A stretch of 64,000 bases of DNA, from contig NC_080058.1 in assembly GCF_026212465.1 (NCBI RefSeq), positions 6,543,001-6,607,000 on the forward strand, read 5' to 3'. A model generated the notes under the pieces. It saw only the letters and a list, made by a program, of their open reading frames with translations. It was not told the origin of the DNA and ran no database searches. The first letter of the stretch is position 1. Each line of letters begins with the position of its first letter. Below, in pieces: positions 34,896 through 47,110 of this stretch. The position numbers were made by a program, and so were the translations under genes. Origin of the DNA: Amaranthus tricolor. Lineage: Eukaryota > Streptophyta > Magnoliopsida > Caryophyllales > Amaranthaceae.

Positions 34896-37800
34896 ATGGT
34901 GGACAGTGAAACACCACCGCCGCCGCCACCTAAGTTTGATTCCACCTCTTGGATCATTGACACCGGCGCTACACATCATGTTACAGGAGATATTTCTTGG
35001 TTGTTCGACACTGAGAGTTTTAATTGTCCTGTTGGATTGCCCAATGGTGACATTGTTAATGCTTCTTTAATTGGCTCTGTTCGCTTGTCGGATAAACTCA
35101 CTCTCACAGGCGTTTTATTTGTTCCTAATTTGCGTTGCAATTTGCTTTCTATTTCACAGCTTAATGACAATCTTAATTGTACTGTTCAATTTACTCAACA
35201 CATTTGTGTCATACAGGACCCAACGAAGGAGCTGATTGGGACGGGAACTAGGAGAGACGGATTATACTATTTTAGCAATACGGAATTGGTTCCTCAAGTG
35301 GGTGCGATTGAAGCTTCGTCCCTGGATTTATGGCATCGTCGTTTGGGTCATCCTTCCGAGAAAGTAGTAAAGTTGCTTCCTCAACTTCGTAATAATAGAG
35401 ATGTTTTAGATAAGGGGTGTGAAGTATGTATGCGTGCTAAACACTCTAGAGTTCGTTTTCCTTTGAGTACTAATAGAGCTTCTAGAATTTTTGAAAAAGT
35501 GCATTGTGATTTGTGGGGGCCGTATAGACATGTTTCTTCTTGTAAGGCTCGTTATTTTCTGACAATTGTTGATGATTATTCTAGAGCAGTTTGGATTTAT
35601 TTACTTCTTGATAAAATGAAGGTCTTTAAAATGTTTATGATGTTTGTTGCAATGGTTGATCGTCAGTTTAATCAAAAAATTAAAATCGTGCAAAGTGATA
35701 ATGGTAATGAATTTAATTGTTTGTTTGAGTTTTTCAATGCGACTGGAATAATTTTTCAACATTCTTGTGTGGGTACGCCTCAACAAAATGGGAGAGTGGA
35801 ACGTAAACACAAACATATTTTATCTGTTGCCCGAGCTTTGAGATTTCAGGCCAAATTACCTATTTACTTTTGGGGGGAGTGTGTCCTTGCCGCTGCTCAT
35901 TTGATTAATCGCACACCAACTCCACTTTTACACAACAAAACACCATTTGAAATCCTCTTTAACAAACCCCCCCTCCTTTGATGCCATACGTACTTTTGGG
36001 TGTTTGTGTTTTGCGCATAATCAGCAAACTCATGGCGATAAATTTGCTAGCCGTAGTAGAAAGTGTGTGTTTGTGGGTTATCCTTACGGTATGAAAGGTT
36101 GGAGAGTGTATGATCTTGATTCAAAGGTGTTTTTTGTTTCCCGAGATGTGAAGTTTGTTGAGGATGTGTTCCCTTTTGGATCCCCGGAAGATGTCCATAT
36201 TGCTCCTAATACTTTTGATGGACCTATTCCTGTTCATGATGATTTTTTGGAGTTTGAGACTTTAGAAACTTTAGATGCGGACAGTCTGCAGCCAGCTATT
36301 TCTCCTTTGCAGCAGCCACATTCGCAGCAGTCAGCTCCATACGCTACAAATTCCCCGAGCGTAGGTAATGGACTATTGCAGGAGCGCGCGTCTTCCTCTC
36401 CTTCAGCTGCTGATCAGCACCCACAGCAGCCAGACAACACTGCTTCATTGTCCCCTGAGCCTACCACTGACTTCTATTCTCCGGAGCCTTTGGGTCGTGG
36501 TTTTCGGGATAAGTATCCCTCGGTTTTGCTCCGTGATTTTGTTGATCCTTCTGGGAAACCATTTGTTACTCATTCCGTCATTGCTCATAATCCGTCTCTT
36601 TCAAACTCTCGGTATAATCATGCTTCTTCAGGTAATCCTTATCCTCTGGCACATTACATACATTGTCATAAGTATTCTGTGAATTATAGGAAGTTTATTG
36701 CAGCCCTTGTGATTGACAAGGAACCAAAATCTTTTAAAGAGGCTATGAAATCCTTGGATTGGCAAAAATCTATGCAAAATGAAATACAGGCTTTGGAGGA
36801 CAATGGAACTTGGACTTTGGAACATCTACCCGCGGGTAAGCGTGCGCTTGGTAGCCAGTGGGTCTACAAAACCAAGTTCAAGTCTAATGGCGAAGTTGAA
36901 CGTTTGAAGTCTCGTTTGGTTGTTTTGGGCAATCATCAGCAGGTCGGAATTGACTATCATGAGACTTTTGCTCCCGTTGCTAAGATGACTACAGTTCGCG
37001 CTTTCCTTGCTATTGCGGCTTCTAAGAATTGAGAACTTCATCAAATGGATGTTCACAATGCTTTTCTTCATGGTGATCTTGACGAGGAGATTTACATGAA
37101 ACTCCCTCCTGGTTTTGAGAGTTCTGATCCGTCCTTGGTGTGTCGTCTTCGCAAGTCTTTGTATGGTTTGAAACAAGCCCCTCGTTGTTGGTTTGCTAAG
37201 TTGGTCTCTGCTTTGAAAGGGTATGGTTTCTTACAATCTTACTCTGATTACTCTCTTTTCACTTATACTAAAGGCACAGTTCAAATAAATGTCTTAGTAT
37301 ATGTTGATGATCTCATTATTTCTGGTAATAATTCCGCTGCCACTGGTGTTTTCAAAGCATATCTTAGTGACTGTTTTAAAATGAAAGATCTGGGTTGTTT
37401 GAAATATTTTCTGGGTATTGAAGTTGCTAGAAGTTCACAGGGTTTGTTTCTTTGTCAACGTAAGTATACGTTGGATATTATTTCTGAGGCCGGTTTACTT
37501 GGGGCGAAACCTTGTGGCTTTCCTATGGAACAAAACCACAGACTAGGTCTAGCTACAGGAGATCGCCTTTCCGATCCTGCGCCTTACAGACGGCTTGTGG
37601 TCGTCTGATTTATCTTACAGTAACTCGCCCAGATTTAGCATACTCGGTGCATATTTTGTCTCAGTTTATGCAGGAGCCTCGCATTGATCATTGGGAGGCT
37701 GCCATGCGTGTAGTTCGGTATTTGAAAGGTACTCCTGGACAAGGTATTTTGTTGAGTGCAGACAGTGAGCTTTCTTTACAGGGGTGGTGTGACTCTGACT

Positions 37801-38255
37801 GGGCGGCTTGCCCTCTCACTCGTCGGTCTTTGACAGGTTGGTTTGTGTTTCTTGGGCATTCTCCAATTTCTTGGAAGACCAAGAAACAACATATGGTTTC
37901 TAGATCATCTGCTGAAGCAGAGTACAGGGCTATGGCCGCCATTACTTGTGAGTTGAAATGGTTGAAAGGTTTGTTGTTGAGCTTGGGAGTTCATCATCCC
38001 AAAGCTATTCCCCTTTTTTGTGACAGTGAGTCTGCTTTGCATATTGCCAAAAACCCGGTTTTCCATGAGCGTACGAAGCACATTGAGGTTGATTGTCATT
38101 TTGTGCGGGATGCTATTTCCGAGGGTTTGATTACAACATCTCATGTTTCTACTTCTTCTCAATTGGCGGACATTTTCACTAAGGCTCTCGGAAAGTTCCA
38201 ATTTGAGTTACTTATGTCCAAGTTGGGCATTTTTGAACCCCATGCTCCAACTTGA
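34896..38255 (+). pseudogene. Copia polyprotein (PR-INT-RT-RNaseH), three lesions
   Basis: The frame opens at ATG 34896, only 48 bases after the primer-binding site, with a Pro run joined directly to the protease motif (WIIDTGATHHVTGD), so gag and its CCHC knuckle are deleted. The GAG-preintegrase zinc motif follows (HRRLGHPSEK...CEVCMRAK, residues about 143-182), then the integrase core with its D,D,E pattern (DLWGP, QSDNG, GRVERKHK). The second part continues with reverse transcriptase (DVHNAFLHGDLDEEIYM, YVDDLIISG) and RNase H (GWCDSDWAA, SSAEAEYRAM, ADIFTKALG). Lesions: a frameshift at a run of seven C at 35967-35973, a TGA at 37030-37032, and a second frameshift near 37596-37601. All catalytic motifs are otherwise kept. 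The element cannot make a full polyprotein. Confidence 0.9.
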
Positions 38256-38261
38256 GGGGGG

Positions 38262-38464
38262 TATTGAGGATATGTGCACTCCGCGGTATACATCAGATAT
38301 TTGGTGACGGTTACATTATCACACTTTCAGCAGTTTCATTATCTTTGGTGACGGTTTGGTGATGGTTTTTTACTAATTCTACGGTTACCATCTTGTATTA
38401 TATAAATATTGGTTGGAGTTAATGAAAGGACAACACAGATTATTCCCGTATTATAGTTTTCTCA
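38262..38464 (+). repeat. 3' LTR of the copia element (203 bp)
   Basis: Same ends as the 5' LTR. It differs by two single-base changes (GTGATGG for GTGACGG, GGTTACC for GGTTATC) and lacks the 64-bp duplication. Confidence 0.9.
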
Positions 38465-38694
38465 TCTTCCCATATGAAATATTTTACTCTAAAGAGAGGG
38501 AAATTTATTTAATGTTTTTGACACATATTTAGAAGATAAAATATATCAATGTGAGATAGATTCATTTTAATGTGTACTTTTTTATTATGTATTTTTGATA
38601 ATTTTTTATTATTTGTATTTAGAGATATTGAGATTTTAAATTTGCATTGAAAATTTTGAAAAAAATAAAGGGAAAGAAAAAAATAACAGGAGTA

Positions 38695-41600
38695 AAATAT
38701 AATCATTAAATTTTATTAACATTCAACTACAAAGCTTGGTTGAAAATTTAATAGTAACACAGGAACACCATGATTATATTATTGGATATTAAAGGAACTA
38801 TGAACCAACAATGGGGTAATAACAAAGTTGTATTTAGTGTGGGTTATTATTTACTCATAAATAATATAAGTAATATAAATCCCAAATAACAATAATTAAT
38901 ATAAAAGTATGTAAGTCAGTTTGGTTTTATAATTGGGGAGAAAATTGGGTTCATTGAAATTTCAAATAAAGTTGTTATGTTGTTTACTCAAGATTTAATC
39001 TTCTAATTGAACATAATTATCATTTGCCATACACATCTTTGTTTAGATCAAGCTCACATATATCTAACCAATTGCACGAGTCTACTCAAGATGTAGTCTG
39101 ATTCAACAATCTGAAACATAACTTGAAAAGTGTACAAATAAACTATAACAAAATAAGAATAATTATGCTGACAAACATTATTGAAATCACCATTAAAACG
39201 GTTAAAGTTGTTGCAATTTTACTAGCCAAAAACAGAACTAAATAGGCTGTTACTGTTGTTTTAGACGATGTTTAAAATGATTTTTATCTCGGTAAGTTTC
39301 GTAGTCGCCATTCAGTTCTGTAATATTAGAACGATAAAAGAATTATAATAAGACTGAAATGTCACGATTTGTATTTTATTAGATATCAATAAATAATGGA
39401 TAGTGTTTTGAGCTTCAGAATACAAATAATTTTTCAATAAATTAACAACTTTTCTTACTTTCTAACAATAAAATGACATAGGTGGTATTAACAGGATTGT
39501 ATTTATCATTCATTTATAAATAATATAATTAACCTTCCACTCACAAATAACAATTAACGTAAAAGGTATATATTTTTTTGTGTTATGATTTGTCAAAAAA
39601 AATTAGATTTATTGAAATTTAGGATAAATTTGCTACATTGATAAAATGGAGAATTAAATAAATCAGAAAGATCAATGACTCTCCTAATTTGCCTCATGAG
39701 ACCACTCACAAAGGTTGATACGCTTAGATGATGATTCACGAAAAATATGATAGCATATGGTAATCTTTGGTAGTTTATACATTAAACATAAGCTCAAAAT
39801 GTTCATCAATTAAGATATGAAAACATTACTTTATTAAATATCTTTTTCATAACTTTTATAAAAAGTAGAAGTATAATTTTGTGATCATATATATATTATT
39901 CACCGGTAATTTATATCCTTAAATGAATAATGTATAAATATTCGTTAATTTGTTAAATAAGTATTTTTTTTCCTTTATCATAAAGATTCTTAGCGGGGAA
40001 ATAATTATAATTATGACATGTGTTATTGAAATTAACACTTTAGTACATTAGTATACAAATTTGTGCAATGTACGAATTTGTTAATATGAAATATATAAAA
40101 ATATAGCTTTAAAGAATAATGCAAGTATATATTATCGCGATTCGAACATATATTTTTTAAAAGGAAAATTAAATACTGATGTTATATTATATTATTTATT
40201 GAATACAAAAATATAATGATATAATCAACTATCATCTACTAAAATAATTTTATTTGTCAAAGACTTTTGAAAGATAACATTCCTTATTTTTTTTCAGTAT
40301 TTTTTATAATGATATGATAGTATAGATAAATAGAAGTATATTTTTTTCCTTTTGGTTGAAGTAGGAAAGTTTTTTCCATTTTAATTGTTGTATTATTTGC
40401 TAATTACTATCGAATTTATGCTCTTTCCATTTCTTACTAATTAAATTTGATGTTTGATTTGAAAGTTGAAACACGCACAAATGAATGAATATTATGTTTG
40501 TATGGTAAATTTAATTTGTCAGTCAAGCCGCAAAAATTAATAAATTAATACATAATCCATCTAATTTGTTATACTTGTATTATTTGCTTTTTGCATTTTA
40601 TCTAGTGTGTTTTCAATTCAATACTTTTAATTGTTTATAATTAAAAATTAATTAATATTAATAAAATTACATTAAAACGCTTTTTAATTTTTGGTTTTTG
40701 CTTTACTATATGTGATCATACTTTTTAATTTTTATTATGTCGTCACCTTTTATGTATAGAATTTTCAATATTGCTCTTAATGAAATTCTTAACTTTATAC
40801 TTTATATCTCTAATATCACTCTAAAAGACGCTTTGAATTAAAATTGAACTTCAAAATAATATCGTTGATGAATTTGATCACCAAAACGATTCAGTAAATA
40901 TCGATTACGTTTAAAAAATTTTGAAATTTGAAATTCTCTTGTAATTTTTCCAATTGATATATAACGTTAATTACTCTAATTTTATAATTTTTTATATTTT
41001 AAAAATTTTATAAGAGGAAGCTATTTATTCATTTGATACCCATCAAAGAGAAACTCATTATCTTTACATCGGTGAATTTAGGTCGAAGTTTGTCTAAACC
41101 ACATACTATAAATTTTGTGTCTTTTTTTTTTTAAGGAAAATTATCAATGGTACCCCTAAGTCTTTACCCTTTATTAATGGTATCTTCTAAAAATGTTAAC
41201 TTTTTTCTTTTTTCCTTTAAATTTTAATTTGAAAAAAAAAAGAAAAAAGTTAACGGTTTTTGACGGTTTTGGACGCAAAAAAATTAGAAAAGGTTACGGT
41301 TATAAGACACTTAATAATACGAGGGCACCATTGATAATCGAAAAAACTTAGGGATACCATTGATAAAGTGTAAAAACTTAGGGTTACCATTGATAATAAT
41401 TTTGTAAAGCAAAATTTAATTTAAAAAATCCCACCTTTTGCTTGTTGTCTTATAAGATTTCCACCTTTGGATTATTTTTTAAAAATCCGACCTTTTAGAG
41501 TGTGTTTTCTTTTAAAGTACTGACCTCATTAAATTATTTGTAAAATTCAGCAGTAAACAAATTAAATTATATTAAACAAATTAAGGACCAAAAGGTTAGA

Positions 41601-42100
41601 TTTTTAAAAGAAAACGCATTATAAAAATCGAATTTTTAAAAAATAATTGAATGATGAGATTTTTAAAAAACAACAAGCACAAGGTGGGATATTTGAAATT
41701 AAAAATTAACTTTTCCTTTTTCTATCATGTTTGCTATCACCATTAATATGAACATGGTGTGACGTAATTTTGGCATCACTCACAAACGTCATGCCATGAT
41801 GCAAGTGGGGCAATTATTCCACTAATTCAAAAAATTTACTTCCTCTATATAAATATGCACGTATATTATGAAAAATAATATCACAGTTACATTGTGCAAA
41901 AAAAATAGAAAATAAAAAAAAATATGAACAAGAATAAAAATTATAGAAACTGATGAAATTATTATCTAAAATAAAAATATATCAACAGAACCGACTCTAT
42001 AAAAGGGTAGGAGGAGTCTGTGCCTCTAGCCTAACCCATTCAAAAATATAAAAAAGTGATTCTTTAATAATTAATATTAAGGCCCAAATAATTGCTTTAA
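38695..42100. other. Gene-free AT-rich region
   Basis: About 3.4 kb with no supported coding sequence. The only structured feature found is a TIR element at 41134-41405. Confidence 0.5.
41134..41405. mobile_element. Non-autonomous TIR element (MITE), about 270 bp
   Basis: The left end AAAATTATCAATGGTACCCC then TAAGTCTTTACC...TTATTAATGGTATC is mirrored on the opposite strand at the right end: AATTATTATCAATGGTAACCC, TAAGTTTTTACAC, TTATCAATGGTATCCC. The TIRs are about 50-60 bp. The phrase ATCAATGG with CCTAAG recurs inside each end. The target duplication is not clear. Confidence 0.6.
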
Positions 42101-42120
42101 CTTATAATCAAATAGTGTTG

Positions 42121-42133
42121 CCTATTAAATAGG
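42121..42133 (+). promoter_or_regulatory. Possible TATA element of small gene 3
   Basis: CCTATTAAATAGG lies about 60-70 bp before the ATG. It is weaker than the TATA boxes of copies 1 and 2; a better match (CTATATAAATATG, about 41837-41849) is 340 bp upstream. Confidence 0.3.
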
Positions 42134-42190
42134 CGGGCCTCTCCTAAGAAAAGAGAGAAAAGTAAATACGAAATCAAAGTCACACTAAAA

Positions 42191-42331
42191 ATGAGCAACT
42201 CAAACCAAGGAAATGGTGGCGACACAAAGCCGCCGCAACCACGACCAGGTGGTTCAAACCTTGCAGCGCAACCGCAAGCACGTGGTAAGAAGAAGAATGA
42301 ACTTCTCAAGAAAATTGTAGGAGTTAATTAA
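42191..42331 (+). CDS. MSN-type small basic protein, copy 3 (46 aa)
   Basis: A 46-residue frame, ATG to TAA. It begins MSNSNQGNGGDTKPPQPRPG and carries the family core SNLAAQPQARGKKKNELLK (22-40), ending KIVGVN. Arg-Gly, Lys-Asn and the terminal Lys of the core are conserved with copies 1 and 2. The start context CTAAAAATGAGCAA is the same. The C-terminal half is strongly basic with Leu/Ile/Val spaced between Lys. The stop (GTTAATTAA) is followed at once by GTAAGTAG, lining up with the GGTTTTAATAA|GTAAGT donor of copy 2. A donor site thus seems ancestral, but here a one-base difference puts a stop before it, so any second exon would be untranslated. No downstream exon like that of copy 2 was found. 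Function unknown. Confidence 0.65.
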   Translation: MSNSNQGNGGDTKPPQPRPGGSNLAAQPQARGKKKNELLKKIVGVN

Positions 42332-43457
42332 GTAAGTAGTAGTATATATTCTAGATCTTTTTAGCCTCTAATATAATAGTAGTAGTAGTATATCTAGATA
42401 AAATAAATATAATTAATTAAGTACCCTAAGTATTATAAGCTCGTAATTGATTTTATGCTCTATCATTAAGCACAAATCAAAATATTTCTTATAAATTTGG
42501 ATCGTGATTCAGTATATTCCGCTTATAAAAATTATGTATAATTAAGGTTTAAAAAGGATTGGATAATGGTAGATATTATCCTTATCATCGCGCAATCATA
42601 CTCGATGTATCCTATAATTAAGGTTTGTGGATGTTTGATGATGGTATGCTATACCCTTTATCAAAAGAAATACAACCCAAGTGCAAAGTTGTGATTTTAT
42701 GTTCTATCATTAAGAACAAATCAAAATATTGATTGTATATTCCTTTGATCAAAACCATCATGATCATCATCTATATCTCGTTCTTGAAAGCTATAATTAG
42801 AATTTGAAGAGGATTATATGATAATAGATCATATCTTTATCAGAAAAAATAAGAAGGTTATGACTAGTGAGACGATGGACTCGACTGAATGAAGAACTTT
42901 TTCATTATGAAGGGACTAACTCAAAAAGATGGAGGAATTAAGGTCTATGATCCCTACGTTGTCTTTGATATATTTTTTTTTTATATTATTTGTTTGTGGC
43001 CTTTATTTTTGCTTATTTTTCCTTTGTTTTCTTATGTAAATATAGAAGTAGTAATTAGTTTGTGCTTAGTGTGTAGATAGGTAATGTACTAATGATTGAT
43101 AAGTCACATGTAATTGAAGGGTTTATCTATTTAATGCCTTAAACTTTCTTCTCAATATGTTTGTTAGCTGAGATTTTCCTTTTATTCTTGTGATAAAGAT
43201 TTAAATTTTTGTCAGTTATATAAGAAATATTAATTCCCTTTTTATTGTTAGAATTTTTCTAACCTATTTCGAATTCTATCATTTTGTATTAGTTATTGAT
43301 ACCTTAAATTAGATTAATCAGTACCATACATGCTAACGTCAAATATATTTGATTAGATAAATGCGTGTTTAATTTGATAAGTTGATATGTACTCATATGG
43401 ACAACTATATAGAAGTATTAATTAATGCCCAATTGCCCATAGATAGTATTTTTGTTA
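42332..43457. other. Intergenic sequence downstream of small gene 3
   Basis: No supported gene. The phrase ATCATTAAG(C/A)ACAAATCAAAATAT occurs twice (about 42463 and 42708), a short local duplication. The open frame 42889-43080 is hydrophobic and AT-driven, with no recognisable features. Confidence 0.45.
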
Positions 43458-43479
43458 GCTAGAAGTAGGCATGGCCACG

Positions 43480-43620
43480 GTCCGGGTTGGTCCGGTTCCG
43501 TTCCGGTTCCATACGGTTCCGGTTCCGGTTCCGGGCGGTTCCAAACGGTTCATTGGCGGTTCATGAGGCGGTTCCGGCAGTTCCAACTCACGGGACGGGC
43601 GGGTCGGACCATCGGTTCCA
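43480..43620. repeat. Left subterminal GGTTCC repeat array of the hAT element
   Basis: About 12 copies of GGTTCC or GGTTCCGG with short spacers, likely transposase-binding sites by analogy with other hAT elements. Confidence 0.75.
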
Positions 43621-43975
43621 TTTTTATTTTTTCTTTAAATATTTATATAATAAAAAAATACTATAATATCGCGGACGTACCTTTGATGATTACTTGATTA
43701 TTAGCGAAATTCATTGCATGTCAAGTTGTCATCGTTATTGAAATATTTACTAAAAAGAATGGAAAAAAATAAATTAATAAGAAACGAATCAATGATAATG
43801 TCGATAAAGATGATTAATAAAAAAAGAGGGAGAAAATGGACTTGAACCTAGTACCCAAATGAATACTAAGCTGCCTACGTATCTCGAAGGAATCAAAGCC
43901 CACGTAGTTCTTTGTCATACCTTTTATTTATAGTTGTTGAATGTTGATTTATCGTTGTCGCTTGTCGGATTGATC

Positions 43976-46586
43976 CTATTCGTCTTCGTCATCATCATGT
44001 GGTTGATTGGATGCTTCCGCTGACTCTCCTCCTGACGATGATGCAGATGTATCCATCATCATCCATGGATCATCATCGTCGTCTTGATCATCATCATTCC
44101 TTAGTCCTTGTGTTCGAATCTCCGCTTGATCCCAATCTTTCTTGCAAACACATATTTGAATACTATGTGGAGCAAGACGAGATCGCTTTTCGTCCAAAAC
44201 TCTTCTACCTGCACTAAAAGCAGACTCCGACGCAATTGTTGAGTCAGGAATTGCAAGGATATCCTTTGCAATTCTCGATAAAATGGGAAATTTAACAGAT
44301 TTTTCTTTCCACCACTCCAAAATATTATAGATACTTTGGTCTATTTCAAAGTGGTGTTTAAGATAACTATCTAGTTCTAAATATGAGGTCGAGGAAGAAG
44401 AAGATGATCCTACAAAACTATCATCTTGAGTCATTATGTTAGCTATTATCGAATTATAGTAAGAGGGACGTGCCGAAACGCTAGCACGCCTAGACATATC
44501 GCGTTTCGGGTTATATACACTAGCGTAAAAATCATAGAGTTCTGCTAAATATTTTTTACATGTTCCTACATAATTATGTACATCAGTAGACGGGTGACCT
44601 AACGATTGGTAATAAAATCCTATTACTTTAGTAAGGACCTCAGTTTTAAAACGTGGGTCCAAAATGGTTGCGATTCCATAAATATAAGGAAAATTGGTAA
44701 AATATGCTTGCCATTTTTCCATCATATCTGCAAGAATCGGCCTCAATTTTGGGTTAGTATCTTCATGTGTATATTTAAGGAGATGATAAAAAATAGTAAT
44801 ACATTCACTTATTACTAAGTGAACGTTCGGTTCATAAACATAAGAAAAAATCTTAGTCGCGTGGTCATACGCTTCTAATATGTTATGTACACCTACAGCT
44901 AATTCCCAAGTGTCATCAGCTATGAAACTATCTGTACACTCACTATATAGTTGTGTTATTACTGGGCGATAAGCAATCGCCTTTTTTAATAAATCGTTGG
45001 TTGAGCCCCAACGTGTAGGAGTATCTAATGACCAATACACTTTTTTAAGTTGGTATTGGTCACATAATTGTTTATATCGTCTTTTTATCTTTCCGATCCT
45101 AAGCCATTTCACTATATCCCTAATTGGTTCTAATAAATCACTTAATTGTTTTATGCCTGCTTGGCAAGATAAGTTAACTATATGCGCACAACAACGTATG
45201 TGTAATAAGCTACCCCCAAGGATTAAACTAAAAGCAGGTTCGTTAAACAAAAGTTCTATACATTTAATGTTCGCGGTTGCATTATCAGTTGAACAACAAA
45301 ATATTTTATCTAATAAGTTCCATTCTCTACATATCTCTACTAATCTATATTTTATGTTTTCACCGGTATGTCTTTCTGGCATTGTCTCAAAAGCAATTAT
45401 TCTTTTTTGAATAATCCAATTTCGATCTATCCAGTGTGCTGTTACACACATATAAGGTTCTAAATGTGGGGGAGCAGACCAAATGTCAGTTGTTATGCTA
45501 ACCCTACCATTAAACGATTTAAACATTTCAACTAATTCATAGCACATTGATTCGTATAATTTAATTGTCCGTCTTTTAAGAGTGCTCCTAGGGATTGCTC
45601 TATATTGTGGTTGCAAAGTTTTTCTAATGAGACGCTCGTATGCCCTACTTTCACCGTGGTTAAAAGGCAATTCATCACAAATTACATACCTAGAAAATTC
45701 ATCAATCATGTCATTACGATTGTATCTAAAAGGCATACCTGTGCTGGGAATGTCCCATTGTGTCTGTCGGCTTCCACTTGTGGTCCCGCTCCCGCTTGCT
45801 GCATGAGTTTCTTTTGTGATTCCATGCTTCTTTGCCAAATGTTTGTTAAAAGATCCCGTACCACCACCTAACACGTATTCACAAAACACAATAAATAAAT
45901 GTTTATAAAATATGAATATATAATGTATGAATGTATAATGTATTATGTATGTATAAAAAACTTAAAAAGTATTTACCTCTAGTGAAACTGTATGAAACTA
46001 AGGGCTTTACTCCTTAACTTTCACAAATTTGAAAAGTGCATAAGAAAATATCTGGATTCTCGGTTGGTTTTTTTGTGAAATACGACCACACATGTAAAAC
46101 AGCTCTACCACTAGGAGGTGGCATTGCCGGAAAAGGTTGTCTTACTGGTTCATCTTCATTAAAATTATAAAACTATAATTAAATAAATAAATAATTTAAA
46201 GTTTAATTAATTTCAAGAATAAAATTATAAAACTAACCGATAGTTTGGAAATTGACTCGTTTACCACGAGCTTGTCTTTGTTGTTGTTGTTCTCCTTGTT
46301 CTTCATGTGATCTTGTTGATGACTGTCGAGATATATGTATCCCAATTGGGGTCGTTGGTTCCTCTTCTTCATCAATTTGTATTTCTCTTTCCACTTCTTC
46401 TGCATAATTATGTAACTCTGGGTCGTACCCTTCCGAATAATTATGTTCATAATTATAATTACTAATGGAAGATGTTGTCGATACCGACGAAGTAGAAGTG
46501 GCCTTTCTTTTGGAGGAACTGGAACCTCCCAATGATTTTGCCACTTTAGTAACTTTTTTTGTAGCTTTTTTCAAAAATGAAGACAT
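43976..46586 (-). pseudogene. hAT transposase with BED zinc finger; one nonsense codon
   Basis: Three exons on the minus strand: 46586-46238, 46153-45977 and 45867-43976, with introns of 84 and 109 bp. The joins ATCG|AT and AGAG|GT keep one frame of 806 codons. Exon 1 is a basic and Ser-rich leader (residues 1-116) with an acidic stretch. Exon 2 encodes a BED finger (VWSYFTKKPTENPDIF, then CTFQIC) whose His ligands follow in exon 3 (FNKHLAKKH). Exon 3 holds the RNase-H-like catalytic core with Asp in TTDIWSA, Asp in CSTDNATAN, the CxxH motif CCAHIVNL and the late acidic residue in ASESAFSAGRR. The dimerisation region (LDSYLKHHFEID...WWKEKSVKFPILSRIAKDIL) completes it. The C-terminus is an acidic tail. 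A TAA at 46014-46016 (codon 163, inside the BED finger, after QICES) interrupts it. The ATG at 45889 lies in the intron and is not a start. Confidence 0.88.
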
Positions 46587-46849
46587 GATTGATAATATTG
46601 AAGTAATAATAGAAATATAGAATTAAGAAATAAATAAATAATTAATTATGTAACTAACTAAATTAAGAAATAATTAAAAGACTAATTATGTAATTAAGAG
46701 AATAATTGCGTAATTAAAGAATTAAGTAGAGAGAGTAAGTAGAGAGAGTAGGAGAAGAGATGAGTTGTGAATGAAAATGATTGAAAGTGATGAGTATATA
46801 TAGAGGAGAAGGCAACGGCTAGCTAACGGTAACGTAACGGTCACATTTT

Positions 46850-47110
46850 GGCGAACCGGTTCCATGGAACCGGTGGGCCGGTTCAACCGGACCGGTCCCG
46901 GTCCCGGTTCCGGTTCCAGAACCGGTTCCATGGAACCGTTGGACCGGTTCCGGTTCCAACCCGCGGGTTTTTTACCCGGTTCACGACGGTTTTTTCCGGC
47001 GGTTTCACGGTTTCGCGGTTCGGGGCGGTTCGGAACCTGTCGCAAACGGTTCCGGTTCCGAATCCGGTTCCAAGCGGTTCGGGACCGTTTCGGTTCCGGG
47101 TAACCCGCCC
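46850..47110. repeat. Right subterminal GGTTCC repeat array of the hAT element
   Basis: About 20 copies of GGTTCC, CCGGTTCC or CCGGTCCCGG over 260 bp. It precedes exon 1 of the transposase by about 260 bp, so it also lies in the promoter; a TATATATA occurs at about 46795-46802. Confidence 0.75.

Larger units (their letters stand above)
34564..38469 (+). mobile_element. Ty1/copia LTR retrotransposon, gag-less, TCTTC target duplication
   Basis: A 3.9-kb element between TCTTC direct repeats (34564-34568 and 38465-38469). It has LTRs at 34569-34835 and 38262-38464, a primer-binding site TGGTATCGGAGCC (34836-34848) that follows the 5' LTR directly and is close to the initiator-Met tRNA type, and a purine tract GAGGGGGG abutting the 3' LTR. 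The internal gene order is protease, integrase, reverse transcriptase, RNase H, the copia order. Gag is absent. LTRs differ by two substitutions plus a 64-bp tandem duplication, so the insertion is recent. Confidence 0.9.
34540..38694. mobile_element. Stowaway-like MITE interrupted by the copia element
   Basis: The two flanks (about 34540-34568 and 38465-38694) together match the uninterrupted relative at 53970-54237 read on its opposite strand: GTTCTCTAAT, GAAATTTATTTAATGTTTTT, AGAAGATAAAATATA, ATGTGAGAT, TTTTTTATTATGTAT, TTTAGAGATATT and TTTGCATTGAAAA in the same order. The copia element inserted at TCTTC within it. Confidence 0.7.

Noticed and set aside
42889..43080. 63-codon hydrophobic frame downstream of small gene 3
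   Set aside because: AT-driven Phe/Ile/Leu content with no homology to the tail of small gene 2 or other features.
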